Shown here: positions 30,035 through 39,605 of the stretch, one piece after another
Position numbering within the stretch: position 1 is the stretch's first letter
Layout of the letters: each line of letters starts with the position of its first letter
DNA from: Mycobacteriales bacterium
GTDB lineage: Bacteria > Actinomycetota > Actinomycetes > JAFAQI01 > DASSKL01
Length of the DNA stretch: 64,000 nt
Assembly (NCBI GenBank): GCA_035690485.1
Contig: DASSKL010000082.1
Location: 1 to 64,000, forward strand
Reading direction: 5' to 3'
The notes under the pieces: generated by a model
What the model was told of the DNA's origin: nothing
The model's database searches: none
The model's input: only the letters and a program-made list of their open reading frames with translations
Position numbers and translations under genes: made by a program

Positions 30035-32782
30035 TTGCGCCCGGACGAACTGCTGCTCGGTGACGAGCCGGAGGCAGTCCGTGCCGCGCGGGAGTTCGTC
30101 GCCGAAGCGCTCGCGGGCAGCGATCCGGACCTCATCGTCGATGCCCAGCTGCTCGCCACCGAGCTGGTGACCAACGCGTCCCTGCACGGCGAGCCGCCGA
30201 TCCTCGTGCGTGCCGTCCGCCTCGACGACCGGGTGCGCCTGGAGGTGGAGGACACCGGTCGCGAGCTGCCGTTGCGGGCCCGCGACAGCGTGGATGCGAT
30301 GACCGGTCGCGGCCTCACGCTGGTCAGCGCCATGGCGAGCTCCTGGGGTGTGGATCCGGGGACCCGTGGCGGCAAGGTCGTCTGGGCCGAGCTCGGACCC
30401 GGGCGCCCGCTCGGGGTCATGCCGCCAGACATCGACATCGCGGCGTTCCTCGCGGCCTGGCCCAACGACCTCGAGCACGAAGCCCGCTTCCGGGTGCGCA
30501 TCGGCGCCGTTCCCACCGAGCTGCTCCTGGCCGCCAAGGCCCACATCGACAACGTCGTTCGTGAGCTGACGCTCGTGCGCGCGGAGGAGGCTTCGAAGGG
30601 ACGCGCGGTGCCCGCGCCACTGGCCGCGCTCATCGACACGGTCACCGAGGACTTCGCCGAGGCTCGTGCAGAGATCAAGCGGCAGGCGCTCGCCGCGGCC
30701 GAGCGCGGTGACCTGTTCACCGACCTGGTGCTGGAGCTGCCCCTGTCGGCGGCCGACGCGGGGGAGCGTTACCTGCTGGCGCTCGACGACGCCGACCGGC
30801 ACGCACGGGCCGCCCGGCTGCTGACCCTCGCGCCGCCGCAGTCGCACCGCGCCTTCCGGCAGTGGTACGTCCGGGCGATCGTCGACCAGCTCCGCGCGGC
30901 GAGCCGGGGAGAGCTGGCCGACAGCCCGCCGCCCTACGCTCAGGTCCTCGCCAACCACGTCGACCAGCTGGCCGCGCTGGAGGAGAGCCACGAGCGGCTC
31001 CAGCTGCTGCAACGGGTCATGTCGCGCCTGACCGACGCCACTTCGGTCGAGGAGATCGCGTCGATCGTCGTGCGCAATGCCGGTGCCTACACCGGGGTCG
31101 AGAGCGCGCGGGTCTTCGTGCTCACCGCCGGCCGGACTCTGCGGTCCATCGCCTGGCACGGCCGCGGGCAGGACGACGACCCGTTCGACGAGTTCTCGCT
31201 CGACGCCGACCTGCCCGGAGCGGTGGTCGCGCGCACCGGGGAGCCGCTGTTCCTGCGGTCACTGGCGCATATCTACGGCCGCTTCCCGGAGATGGAGGGC
31301 TACTACCCCGGCGAACGCAGCCTGCACGTCGTGCCGCTGACCGTTGGCACCCGGCGACTCGGCCTGCTCGCGATGACCTTCCTGAGCGGTGCGGTCGACG
31401 ACGAGGCCCAGATGTCGTTCGTGGGTGCCATTGCCAGCACTCTGGCCTCCGCAATCGACCGGGCACAGGCCACGGCGCGGGCCGAGGCCGAACGCGCCCG
31501 CGAGCTCCACCTGCTCACCGCGCAGCTCGACGTGCTCACCGGCATCGTGGCCAGCGTGCCGATCCACCAGGCGCTGGAGTCACTCATCCGCGCGGTCGAG
31601 GCGGTGTCCGTCGACGGGATGCTCGGCTCCGTGCTGCTGCTCGACCGCGACGGCGTACACCTCCGGCACGGTGCCGCGCCGAGCCTGCCCGACGCCTACA
31701 ACGACGCGATCGACGGTCTGGCGATCGGACCGGCGACGGGTTCCTGCGGCACGGCGGCCTACCGCCGCGAGCAGGTCATCGTCCAGGACGTGCTCACCGA
31801 CCCCCTGTGGGCCGACTTTCGCGACGTGGCGGCGCTCGCCGGCGTGCGTGCCTGCTGGTCCACGCCGATCCTCGGCCGCGACGGCACCGTCCTCGGCACG
31901 TTCGCGATGTACTACCCGCAGCCGCGGGTGCCCAGCGCGGCCGACCTCGCCCTCATCGACGTGCTCGTCCGCACGGTCGCAATCGCTCTCGAACGCAACC
32001 GCAGCGACGAGGACCGTGAAGCCGCGCTGGCCGCGGAGAGCGCAGCCGCCCTGACCCTGCAGCACAGCCTGCTCCCCGCCGTTCCGCCCCGGCTCGGCCC
32101 CGTCATGCTGGAGGCGCGCTACCGCACCGGTGACCCGGGCGTCGAAGTCGGTGGCGACTGGTTCGACGCGATCGCGGTCGACGACGCCACCGTGCTCGTC
32201 GTCGGCGACGTGCAGGGCCACGACCTGCAGGCGGCTTCGTTGATGGGCCAGCTGCGCACGGTGGCTCGCGCCGGCGCCGGTGAGGGTCAGTCGCCCGGCG
32301 AGATCTTGGCCGGCATGAACCACTACCTGCGGCGGGTCGACACCGAGCTCATCGCCACCGCCGTCGTGGTGCGGCTCGACCGGGACGGTACGACGGCGAC
32401 GGTGGCCACCGCCGGCCACCTGGCACCGTTGCTGCTCGCGCCGTCCGCCGACGGGTGGGTCGTCGGTGACGTCGACGTCGCGGTCGGCCCGCCGCTCGCG
32501 ATCGACTACCGGTGGGGCGAGACCACGACCGTGATGCCCCGCGGTTCGGTGCTGCTTCTCTACACCGACGGCCTGGTCGAGACCCGGTCGTGGCCGCTCG
32601 ACCACGGGTTGGGGTTGCTGCGCCGGGCCATGGCGGCCCTGCCTCCCGATGCCGACCTGACCGCCGTCCTCGACGCCGCGCTCGAGCTCGTGCCGACCGG
32701 GTCGCGTGGTGACGACGTCGCCGTGCTGGCCGCCTCGGTGACGGCCGACGCGCCGGCACGTCGGCCGCCGGTCAGCGGCTGA
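30035..32782 (+). CDS. Fused anti-sigma-factor-kinase-like / GAF / SpoIIE-type PP2C phosphatase
   Basis: 915 residues from the TTG at 30035, chosen because GGAGG sits seven bases upstream; an upstream TTG at 29978 has no such site. Order: an HATPase_c domain of the RsbW/SpoIIAB kind (residues about 20-130; TELVTNASLHG N box, VEDTG and GRGLTLVSAM G boxes), a helical region to about 330, two GAF-like domains (about 330-475 and 500-655), and a C-terminal PP2C domain with VGGDWFD, VGDVQGHDLQAA and GDDVAV metal-binding Asp residues. It could both phosphorylate and dephosphorylate an anti-anti-sigma factor. No STAS or sigma gene is adjacent. Confidence 0.88.
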   Translation: MRPDELLLGDEPEAVRAAREFVAEALAGSDPDLIVDAQLLATELVTNASLHGEPPILVRAVRLDDRVRLEVEDTGRELPLRARDSVDAMTGRGLTLVSAMASSWGVDPGTRGGKVVWAELGPGRPLGVMPPDIDIAAFLAAWPNDLEHEARFRVRIGAVPTELLLAAKAHIDNVVRELTLVRAEEASKGRAVPAPLAALIDTVTEDFAEARAEIKRQALAAAERGDLFTDLVLELPLSAADAGERYLLALDDADRHARAARLLTLAPPQSHRAFRQWYVRAIVDQLRAASRGELADSPPPYAQVLANHVDQLAALEESHERLQLLQRVMSRLTDATSVEEIASIVVRNAGAYTGVESARVFVLTAGRTLRSIAWHGRGQDDDPFDEFSLDADLPGAVVARTGEPLFLRSLAHIYGRFPEMEGYYPGERSLHVVPLTVGTRRLGLLAMTFLSGAVDDEAQMSFVGAIASTLASAIDRAQATARAEAERARELHLLTAQLDVLTGIVASVPIHQALESLIRAVEAVSVDGMLGSVLLLDRDGVHLRHGAAPSLPDAYNDAIDGLAIGPATGSCGTAAYRREQVIVQDVLTDPLWADFRDVAALAGVRACWSTPILGRDGTVLGTFAMYYPQPRVPSAADLALIDVLVRTVAIALERNRSDEDREAALAAESAAALTLQHSLLPAVPPRLGPVMLEARYRTGDPGVEVGGDWFDAIAVDDATVLVVGDVQGHDLQAASLMGQLRTVARAGAGEGQSPGEILAGMNHYLRRVDTELIATAVVVRLDRDGTTATVATAGHLAPLLLAPSADGWVVGDVDVAVGPPLAIDYRWGETTTVMPRGSVLLLYTDGLVETRSWPLDHGLGLLRRAMAALPPDADLTAVLDAALELVPTGSRGDDVAVLAASVTADAPARRPPVSG

Positions 32783-33536
32783 CCGGCACCGTGCCGGCGG
32801 CGCAGGCTTCGGCGAGCCCGGCCGGCAGTGGCGCTGCGCCGACGGTGGCGAGGGCGAAGCCGGCTGCCAGCCGGTGCCAGTCGCGCGCCCGGCGCAGCAT
32901 CGCGTGGCCGGTGCCGTGCAGCTCGATGCAGCAGACACGGGCGGCCACCTGCTGCGCCTGCACCGCGAACCGGTAGGACAGCCGCGGGCTCGTCGTACGG
33001 TCGCGGTCGCCGTGCAGGATCAGCACGTCGCGGCCGGCGAGCGCCCCGACCGGTTCGTCCCGGGGCAGCCACGGTGCCAGCGCGACGACACCGCGTACGT
33101 CGGGGTCGTCGGCCACCCGCATCACGGTGCGCCCGCCCATCGAGTGCCCGACGAGCACCGTGGGCATCGCGCGTCCGACCAGCCGCCTCGCCTCGTCGAG
33201 CGCCCACCGGGCGTCGGCGACCGGGTGCTCGTGGGGCGCGTTCCAGCCGACGTAGCGGTAGCCGACGAGCCCCACGGCCAGGCCGCCGGCCGCGCCCTCG
33301 CGCCGCAGCCGGTCGACGAAGGGCCGCATGCGCACGGCGGCCGGGCTCCAGGGACGGGCGGTCAGCAGGCTGTTCTCGGCGCCGCCGGGCAGCACGAGCG
33401 CCAGGGCCCGCACGTCGCCTTCGGGCCGGTGCAGCCGTAGCCCGGGCTGCCGTTCGGGACTCAGGGAACCGACGACGGCCCCCCCTGCGACGGTTCGCCG
33501 CGCGGATGGTTCGTCGTCAGCCGTCCGAGGGTTCAC
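32772..33536 (-). CDS. Alpha/beta hydrolase, dienelactone-hydrolase-like
   Basis: 254 residues. The GTG start shares GTGA with the stop of the IclR gene, so it is the second gene of that operon. Motifs are [12 protein letters not shown], the nucleophile elbow [12 protein letters not shown], an acid in [14 protein letters not shown] and [14 protein letters not shown]. Substrate unknown. The 3' end overlaps the convergent phosphatase gene by 11 bases. Confidence 0.83.
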   Translation of the reverse strand: MNPRTADDEPSARRTVAGGAVVGSLSPERQPGLRLHRPEGDVRALALVLPGGAENSLLTARPWSPAAVRMRPFVDRLRREGAAGGLAVGLVGYRYVGWNAPHEHPVADARWALDEARRLVGRAMPTVLVGHSMGGRTVMRVADDPDVRGVVALAPWLPRDEPVGALAGRDVLILHGDRDRTTSPRLSYRFAVQAQQVAARVCCIELHGTGHAMLRRARDWHRLAAGFALATVGAAPLPAGLAEACAAGTVPVSR

Positions 33537-34249
33537 CGCCGCACCGCCGCACGCGACAGTGCATCGGCGGCCCGCATCACTGCGGCGGAGTGGCGACGCC
33601 CGGGGGAGCGGCCGAGCCGGTCGATCGGGCCGGATACCGAGACGGCGGCGACGACGCGACCGCTTCCGTCGCGGACCGGCGCGGACACCGAGGCGACGCC
33701 GGGCTCCCGCTCCGCCACGCTCGCCGCCCAGCCACGGCGGCGCACGTGCGCCAGCGTGGCGATCGAGAACGCGGCTTTGGCCAGCAGCGGCTGCGCCTCG
33801 GCGGTCGGCTCCCAGGCGAGCAGCACCTGGGCCGCGGACCCTGCCGTCAACGGCATCGCGAGCCCGACCGGCACCGTGTCGCGCAGGCCGCTCGCGCGCT
33901 CGGCCGCGACGACGCAGCGGCGGATGTCGCCCTCCCGCCGGTAGAGCTGGGCGCTCTCGCCGGTCGCGTCGCGCAGGCGCGAGAGCACCTCGGAGGCCGC
34001 GGCGAGCAAGGGGTCGTCGTTGGTCGCGGAGGCGGCGAGCTCGGTCAGCCGCGGGCCGAGCGTGAAGCGGCCGAGCTGGTCGCGCACCACCAGGCGGTGG
34101 TGCTCGAGGGCGACGGCCAGCCGGTAGGCCGTGGGCCGGGACAACCCGCTCGCCTCCACGAGGGACGTCAGCGTCTTGGCGCCGTCTTCGAGACAGTCGA
34201 GCACCACTATCGCTTTGTCGAGCACGCCGACTCCGCTATGGTTGTCCAT
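33533..34249 (-). CDS. IclR-family regulator divergent from leuCD (NdgR/LtbR-like)
   Basis: 238 residues from ATG at 34249 ([13 protein letters not shown]). A winged helix-turn-helix occupies about residues 10-65 ([38 protein letters not shown]), followed by the IclR effector-binding domain. Its place divergent from leuC is the conserved position of the actinobacterial regulator known as NdgR or LtbR, which controls leucine and other amino acid genes. Homology to those by name is inferred from synteny. The hydrolase gene is translationally coupled behind it. Confidence 0.88.
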   Translation of the reverse strand: MDNHSGVGVLDKAIVVLDCLEDGAKTLTSLVEASGLSRPTAYRLAVALEHHRLVVRDQLGRFTLGPRLTELAASATNDDPLLAAASEVLSRLRDATGESAQLYRREGDIRRCVVAAERASGLRDTVPVGLAMPLTAGSAAQVLLAWEPTAEAQPLLAKAAFSIATLAHVRRRGWAASVAEREPGVASVSAPVRDGSGRVVAAVSVSGPIDRLGRSPGRRHSAAVMRAADALSRAAVRR

Positions 34250-34260
34250 GGATTGATATT

Positions 34261-34283
34261 GCCGTTTCGAAATATGAAATGGC
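34261..34283. promoter_or_regulatory. Dyad in the IclR-leuC divergent promoter
   Basis: GCCGTTTC and GAAATGGC (seven of eight positions complementary) flank GAAATAT, with a perfect TTTCGAAA inside at 34265-34272. It lies in the 57-base gap between the divergent starts and overlaps the likely leuC promoter (TTGATA at 34253-34258). This AT-rich island is probably the IclR-protein operator. Confidence 0.5.
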
Positions 34284-34306
34284 AAGCCGGCGCGAGGAGG
34301 TGGCCG

Positions 34307-35704
34307 ATGGGCCGCACGATGGTCGAGAAGGTGTGGGACGCGCACGCGGTGCGTCGGGCCGAGGGGGAGCCCGACCTCCTCTACATCGACCTGCACCTGA
34401 TCCACGAGGTGACCAGCCCGCAGGCGTTCGACGGCTTGCGGCTCGCCGGTCGCGGCGTACGCCGTCCCGACCTCACCATCGCGACCGAGGACCACAACGT
34501 GCCGACGACCGACCTCGGCCTGCCGATCGCCGACCCGGTCAGCCGCACCCAGGTCGAGACCCTGCGGCGCAACTGCGCGCAGTTCGGGATCCGGCTGCAC
34601 CCGATGGGGGATCGCGGCCAGGGCATCGTGCACGTCATCGGCCCGCAGCTCGGCCTCACCCAGCCCGGCATGACCGTCGTCTGCGGCGACAGCCACACCT
34701 CGACGCACGGCGCCTTCGGCGCGCTGGCCTTCGGCATCGGCACCAGCGAGGTCGAGCACGTGCTCGCCACGCAGACGCTGCCGCTCGCCCGGCCGAAGAC
34801 CATGGCGGTCGAGGTCGACGGCGACCTGCCCGCCGGGGTCAGCGCCAAGGACCTGATCCTCGCGATCATCACGCAGATCGGCACCAGCGGCGGCCAGGGG
34901 CACGTCCTGGAGTACCGCGGCGCGGCGGTCCGCTCGCTGTCGATGGAAGGCCGCATGACGGTCTGCAACATGTCGATCGAGGCCGGCGCGCGCGCCGGCC
35001 TGGTCGCGCCCGACGAGACGACGCTCGCCTACCTGCAAGGCCGGCCGCACGCCCCGCAGGGCGCCGACTGGGACGAGGCCGCCGCGCACTGGCGCTCGCT
35101 CGTGACCGACGACGACGCGGAGTTCGACCGGGTGGTCCGGGTCGACGCGACCGCGCTCACCCCCTGGGTGACCTGGGGGACCAACCCGGGGCAGGGCGCG
35201 CCGTTGAGCGCCGCCGTCCCCGATCCCGAGCGGATCACCGACCCGGTCCAGCGGGCGGCGACCGAGGCGGCCCTGACCTACATGGGGCTGCAGGCAGGTA
35301 CCCCGTTGCGCGAGGTGGCGGTTGACACCGTGTTCATCGGGTCCTGCACCAACAGCCGCATGGAGGACCTGCGCGCGGCAGCCGACGTGCTGCGCGGCCG
35401 CAAGGTCGCGGGCGGCGTCCGGGTCCTCGTCGTCCCCGGTTCGGTGCTGGTCAAGGAGCAGGCCGAGCAGGAGGGCCTGGACGAGGTGTTCGTCGCCGCC
35501 GGCGCGGAGTGGCGCGGTGCCGGGTGCTCGATGTGCCTGGCGATGAACCCCGACCGGCTGGCGCCGGGGGAGCGGGCCGCCTCGACGTCCAACCGCAACT
35601 TCGAGGGCCGGCAGGGCAAGGGCGGCCGCACCCACCTGGTGTCGCCGCAGGTGGCCGCGGCCACCGCCGTTACCGGCCGGCTGACCGCCCCGGCGGACCT
35701 GTAG
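34307..35704 (+). CDS. leuC: 3-isopropylmalate dehydratase, large subunit
   Basis: 465 residues from ATG, six bases after GAGGAGG. With LeuD it isomerises 2- to 3-isopropylmalate and also citramalate derivatives from CimA. The aconitase-fold [4Fe-4S] ligands are Cys347 (GSCTNSR), Cys407 and Cys410 ([11 protein letters not shown]). [30 protein letters not shown] is diagnostic. It forms an operon with leuD. Confidence 0.97.
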   Translation: MGRTMVEKVWDAHAVRRAEGEPDLLYIDLHLIHEVTSPQAFDGLRLAGRGVRRPDLTIATEDHNVPTTDLGLPIADPVSRTQVETLRRNCAQFGIRLHPMGDRGQGIVHVIGPQLGLTQPGMTVVCGDSHTSTHGAFGALAFGIGTSEVEHVLATQTLPLARPKTMAVEVDGDLPAGVSAKDLILAIITQIGTSGGQGHVLEYRGAAVRSLSMEGRMTVCNMSIEAGARAGLVAPDETTLAYLQGRPHAPQGADWDEAAAHWRSLVTDDDAEFDRVVRVDATALTPWVTWGTNPGQGAPLSAAVPDPERITDPVQRAATEAALTYMGLQAGTPLREVAVDTVFIGSCTNSRMEDLRAAADVLRGRKVAGGVRVLVVPGSVLVKEQAEQEGLDEVFVAAGAEWRGAGCSMCLAMNPDRLAPGERAASTSNRNFEGRQGKGGRTHLVSPQVAAATAVTGRLTAPADL

Positions 35705-35714
35705 GGAGAGACCG

Positions 35715-36308
35715 ATGGAGAAGTTCGTCACCCACACCGGGCGGGCCGTGCCGCTGCGGCGCAGCAACGTCGACACCGACCAGATCATCCCGGCGGAGTA
35801 CCTCAAGCGGGTCACCCGCACCGGCTTCGCCGACGGCCTGTTCGCCGCCTGGCGCGCGCAGGGCGACTTCGTGCTCGACGACCCGGCCTACGCCGGGGCC
35901 TCGATCCTGCTCGCCGGGCCCGACTTCGGCACCGGCTCGTCGCGCGAGCACGCCGTCTGGGCCCTGCAGGACGGCGGGTTCCGCACCGTCGTGTCCGCAC
36001 GCTTCGCCGACATCTTCCGGGGCAACGCGCTGAAGGGCGGCCTGCTGCCGGTGCAGCTGCCGGCGGAGACGGTCGAGACGCTGATGGCTCTCGTCGAGGC
36101 CGGTCCGGCGACCGAGGTGACCGTCGATCTCGAGGCCCGTGAGGTCCGAGCCGGCGACCTGCGAGCGTCGTTCGACATCGACGACTACACCCGCTGGCGG
36201 CTCATGGAAGGCCTCGACGACGTCGGACTCACACTCCGGCACGAGGACGCCATCAGGGCCTTCGAACAGGCCCGACCGGGCTGGCTGCCCACGACCTTGC
36301 CTGCTTGA
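35715..36308 (+). CDS. leuD: 3-isopropylmalate dehydratase, small subunit
   Basis: 197 residues from ATG behind GGGAGAG, 10 bases after leuC. The swivel domain motif [20 protein letters not shown] and the N-terminal [22 protein letters not shown] are conserved in LeuD. Partner of LeuC. Confidence 0.97.
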   Translation: MEKFVTHTGRAVPLRRSNVDTDQIIPAEYLKRVTRTGFADGLFAAWRAQGDFVLDDPAYAGASILLAGPDFGTGSSREHAVWALQDGGFRTVVSARFADIFRGNALKGGLLPVQLPAETVETLMALVEAGPATEVTVDLEAREVRAGDLRASFDIDDYTRWRLMEGLDDVGLTLRHEDAIRAFEQARPGWLPTTLPA

Positions 36309-36403
36309 AACCCCTGCTGCGTAAGGAAAATTCGGCTGTCGGGCGGTCCGTCTGCCAGGTTCTTGACGACTCCGGAGCCCGAACCGGTGGCTCGAAACCT
36401 GTT

Positions 36404-36463
36404 GCGACACAAGAAAAATTTGGTGCTGTGGTCGTTGTGTCGCGCCGGTAGCGGCCATACCTT
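36404..36463 (+). promoter_or_regulatory. hup promoter with 9-bp inverted repeat
   Basis: The -35 TTGTGT (36435-36440) and -10 TACCTT (36458-36463) have a 17-base spacer. GCGACACAA (36404-36412) and TTGTGTCGC (36435-36443) are perfect inverted repeats 22 bases apart; the right arm covers the -35. The spacer is AT-rich (AAGAAAAATTTGG), a possible bend or self-binding site for HU. The 204-base gap from leuD holds no gene. Confidence 0.6.
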
Positions 36464-36512
36464 GCGCTCAACGTCGAGCAAGGGGCTCGGCAAACCAGGC
36501 GGAGGGGAAGCC

Positions 36513-37073
36513 GTGAACAAAGCCGAGCTGATCGACGCAGTCACCAGGCATCTGGGCGCTGACAAGCGGACTGCGACCCATGCCGTGGAGGCGGTGGTCG
36601 ACACCATCACCCGCACGGTCGCTGCGGGAGAGAAGGTCGCCATCACCGGCTTCGGCGTCTTCGAGAAGATCGAGCGGGGCGCCCGCACCGCTCGCAACCC
36701 GGCCACCGGTGCCACGGTCCGGGTGAAGAAGACGTCGGTGCCGAAGTTCCGCCCCGGCAGCAACTTCAAGGACGTCGTCTCCGGCGCCAAGAAGATGGCG
36801 AAGGCCGCCGATGCGGCGACCAAGGCGGCCGCCAAGTCCGCGGGCAAGACCGCGGCCAAGACCGCCCGCACCGCGGCGGCCGGGCCGGGCAAGGCGGCGA
36901 GCGCCGCGAGCAAGGCGGCGTCGAAGTCGACGGCCAAGAAGGGCGCGGCGAAGAAGAGCACCGCGAAGACCAGCGCGGCCAAGAAGACGACCGCGCGCAA
37001 GACCGCGACGAAGAGCACCGCGAAGAAGGCGCCCGCCAAGAAGGGCGCGGCGAAGAAGACCGCTCGTCGCTGA
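36513..37073 (+). CDS. hup: HU histone-like protein with Lys/Ala-rich tail
   Basis: 186 residues from GTG behind GGAGGGG. Residues 1-95 are the HU/IHF domain ([42 protein letters not shown], the DNA-clasping arm). Residues about 96-186 are a histone H1-like tail of Lys-Lys, Ala and Thr-Ala-Lys repeats, as in mycobacterial HupB and Streptomyces HupS, which compacts DNA. The N-terminal extension of the open frame is not used, since the ribosome site precedes the GTG. Confidence 0.96.
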   Translation: MNKAELIDAVTRHLGADKRTATHAVEAVVDTITRTVAAGEKVAITGFGVFEKIERGARTARNPATGATVRVKKTSVPKFRPGSNFKDVVSGAKKMAKAADAATKAAAKSAGKTAAKTARTAAAGPGKAASAASKAASKSTAKKGAAKKSTAKTSAAKKTTARKTATKSTAKKAPAKKGAAKKTARR

Positions 37074-37084
37074 CACACCCTGAG

Positions 37085-37124
37085 CAACAGGGGCCGGGCT
37101 CAACGAAGCGCCCGGCCCTTGTTG
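37085..37124 (+). terminator. hup transcription terminator hairpin
   Basis: A 15-pair stem (37085-37099 with 37110-37124, one G.T pair) closes on a ten-base loop 11 bases after the hup stop. There is no long T tract, only GGCTTTC. It is the strongest hairpin in the window and sits between convergent hup and cofC, so it could act on both strands. Confidence 0.8.
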
Positions 37125-37138
37125 GCTTTCCGGGCCGG

Positions 37139-37771
37139 TCAGCTCCCGGAGAGCAAGGCCGAGGTGTGCGGGCCGAAGCCGAGCCGGCGCGTCGCCTCGA
37201 GGTCCTCCGCCGTGTCGACATCGCGGCGCAGGCGCTCCAGCGGCGACTCCAGCGCGACCGCGCCGGCGGCCGTGTGCGCGGCCAACGACTCCGCGCCGAA
37301 GGCAGGGGCGAGCGGCACTCCCGGCAGCGCGGTCAGCAGCACCGTCCCGGTGCCCGCGTGGTCGGCGACCACGCTCACGTCGTACGCCGCCGCCTGGTCC
37401 AACGCTTCCGCCAGGTCCGCCGCCTGCAGAGCCGGCAGGTCGGACGACAGCAGTGCGACGCCGCAGTCCGGTCGGGCGGCCGTTGCGACTCCTACCCCGT
37501 GCGCGAGCGCCGGGTTGAGGCCCGCGTCGGGCTCGTCCGCGACGACCTCCGCGCCCAGCGCCGCCAGACGCGGGCTGGCGACCGGGTCGTCGCAGACCGC
37601 GACGACCGTGCTGACGGCCGGGCACGCGAGCGCCGCCTGCACGGTGTCGAGCGCCATCGCGAGCGCCAGGTCCTCGCGCCGCACCGTCCCCGGCGGCCGC
37701 AGGCGCGTCTTCGCGGCCGGCAGCCGCTTGACGGGCACGACGACCGACCAGCAGATCCGGTGCGCCGTCAC
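37139..37771 (-). CDS. cofC: 2-phospho-L-lactate/phosphoenolpyruvate guanylyltransferase (coenzyme F420)
   Basis: 210 residues from GTG. It is a nucleotidyltransferase-fold enzyme with VVPVKRLPAAKTRL at the N-terminus (GTP loop), VVAVCDDP and the metal-binding LLSSDLPAL, then FGAESLAAHTAAGA. It activates phosphoenolpyruvate (FbiD in mycobacteria) or 2-phospholactate with GTP for F420 synthesis. The position between hup and plsC-gpsA is conserved in actinobacteria. Other F420 genes are outside the window. Confidence 0.9.
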   Translation of the reverse strand: MTAHRICWSVVVPVKRLPAAKTRLRPPGTVRREDLALAMALDTVQAALACPAVSTVVAVCDDPVASPRLAALGAEVVADEPDAGLNPALAHGVGVATAARPDCGVALLSSDLPALQAADLAEALDQAAAYDVSVVADHAGTGTVLLTALPGVPLAPAFGAESLAAHTAAGAVALESPLERLRRDVDTAEDLEATRRLGFGPHTSALLSGS

Positions 37772-37854
37772 CCGGTGATTGTGGCAAGTCCGCGGGCGGG
37801 GCAGACTTCAGCCGACGTCAGCGGCCGCCGGGTGCCGCGGCGGAGGAGGGCGGA

Positions 37855-38592
37855 GTGGGTCGCGGCAAGGAGCGTCCGGGGTTCTGGTTCGGCCTTGCCG
37901 TGGTCGTGCTCAAGCCGTTGCTCATGACGTTCACCCGCCGGGACTGGCGCGGCCGCGAGCACATCCCGGCGGCCGGCGCGGCGATCATCGCGGCCAACCA
38001 CATCTCGCACATCGACCCGCTGACGTTCGCGCATTTCGTCTACGACAACGGGCGCGTCCCGCGTTTCCTGGTGAAGCAGGAGCTGTTCGGCGTGCCGTTC
38101 GTCGGGCGGCTGCTCCGCGGTGCGGGCCAGGTGCCGGTCCAGCGGCGCACCCGCGACGCCGCGCAGGCCGTGCAGGCGGGTGTCGACGCGCTGGCCGCCG
38201 GCAAGTGCGTGGCCATCTATCCCGAGGGCACGATCAGCCGAGACCCGCAGCTGTGGCCGATGCTGCCCCGCACCGGGGTGGCCCGGCTCGCCCTCACCGC
38301 GGGCGTGCCGGTGATCCCCGTCGGCCAGTGGGGCGCTCAGCAGGTGCTGTGGCCCTACACGAAGAGGCCGCACCTGATCCCGCCGCGGACGGTGCACTAC
38401 GCGGCAGGGCCGCCCGTCGACCTGTCGGCCTACGCCGGCAAGGAGCTGACCGTCGAGGTCCTGCGCGCGGCGACCGACGACATCATGCGGGCCGTGCGGG
38501 CACAGGTTGCGCAGCTGCGGGGCGAGACCGCACCCGAGGAGTTCTTCGACCCGCGCGGTGCCGACGACCACGGCGAGCGGCGATCTGCGTGA
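37855..38592 (+). CDS. 1-acyl-sn-glycerol-3-phosphate acyltransferase family (PlsC-like)
   Basis: 245 residues from GTG behind GGAGGAGGG. The acyltransferase motifs are NHISHIDPL (NHx4D), [20 protein letters not shown], and [15 protein letters not shown] (motif III), with an N-terminal hydrophobic helix. It adds an acyl chain to lysophosphatidate in phospholipid synthesis. GTGA overlap with gpsA, which makes the glycerol-3-phosphate backbone, fits that role. Confidence 0.9.
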   Translation: MGRGKERPGFWFGLAVVVLKPLLMTFTRRDWRGREHIPAAGAAIIAANHISHIDPLTFAHFVYDNGRVPRFLVKQELFGVPFVGRLLRGAGQVPVQRRTRDAAQAVQAGVDALAAGKCVAIYPEGTISRDPQLWPMLPRTGVARLALTAGVPVIPVGQWGAQQVLWPYTKRPHLIPPRTVHYAAGPPVDLSAYAGKELTVEVLRAATDDIMRAVRAQVAQLRGETAPEEFFDPRGADDHGERRSA

Positions 38593-39605
38593 ACGCACCG
38601 GTGCGTGCAGCGGTGCTCGGGGCCGGCTCGTGGGGCACGGCCTTCAGCACCGTGCTCTGCGACGCGGGCACCGACGTGCGCCTTTGGGCCCGGCGCTCCG
38701 CGCTGGCCGCGCAGATCAACGAGTTCCACGAGAACCCCGACTACCTGCCGGGCGTGCCGCTGCCCGACCCTCTCTACGCGACCTCCGACCCTGCGGAGGC
38801 GCTCGACGGAGCCGACTTCGTCGTCATCGCCGTACCGTCGCAGACCTGCCGCGAGAACCTCGCCCACTGGCGGTCGCTGCTGCCTGACGACGCCGTGCTG
38901 GTGAGCCTCATGAAGGGCATCGAGCTCGGCACCAGCAAACGGATGAGCGAGGTCATCCGCGAGGTCGCCGGCGTGCCCGAGGACAGGGTGGCCGTCGTCA
39001 GCGGCCCCAACCTCGCGAAGGAGATCGTGCACCGGCAGCCGACCGCGACCGTCGTCGCGTGCACCGACGGGGCTGTCGCCCGGCGGCTGCAGCAGGCCTG
39101 CAACGCGCGCTACTTCCGGCCCTACACCAACACCGACGTCGTGGGCTGCGAGCTCGGCGGCGCGGTCAAGAACGTCATCGCACTGGCGGTCGGCATGGCT
39201 GCCGGCATGGGCTTCGGCGACAACACCCGGGCGGCGCTCATCACGCGGGGGCTGGCCGAGACGTCCCGGCTGGCCGAGGCGCTCGGTGCCGACCCGATGA
39301 CGATGGCGGGGCTGGCCGGGCTCGGCGACCTCGTCGCCACCTGCTCCAGCCCGCTGTCGCGCAACCGGACGTTCGGGGAGAACCTCGGTCGCGGCATGAC
39401 GGTCGAGCAGGTCGTCCAGGTGACCAACCAGACGGCCGAGGGTGTGAAGTCGTGCCGCTCGATCCTCGACCTCGCACGGGCGCACGGCGTCGACATGCCG
39501 ATCACCGAGTCGGTCGTGTCGGTCGTGCACGAGTGCAAGACGCCCGAGGACATGTTGCGTGCCCTGCTGTCCCGCGACCCGCGCCCCGAGCGGAGATCGC
39601 GCTGA
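38589..39605 (+). CDS. gpsA: Glycerol-3-phosphate dehydrogenase (NAD(P)+)
   Basis: 338 residues from GTG overlapping the plsC-like stop. It reduces dihydroxyacetone phosphate for phospholipid synthesis. Motifs are [12 protein letters not shown] (Rossmann), [28 protein letters not shown], the catalytic [25 protein letters not shown] and [15 protein letters not shown]. Its TGA stop forms CTGA with the probable CTG start of the next gene. Confidence 0.96.
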   Translation: MNAPVRAAVLGAGSWGTAFSTVLCDAGTDVRLWARRSALAAQINEFHENPDYLPGVPLPDPLYATSDPAEALDGADFVVIAVPSQTCRENLAHWRSLLPDDAVLVSLMKGIELGTSKRMSEVIREVAGVPEDRVAVVSGPNLAKEIVHRQPTATVVACTDGAVARRLQQACNARYFRPYTNTDVVGCELGGAVKNVIALAVGMAAGMGFGDNTRAALITRGLAETSRLAEALGADPMTMAGLAGLGDLVATCSSPLSRNRTFGENLGRGMTVEQVVQVTNQTAEGVKSCRSILDLARAHGVDMPITESVVSVVHECKTPEDMLRALLSRDPRPERRSR

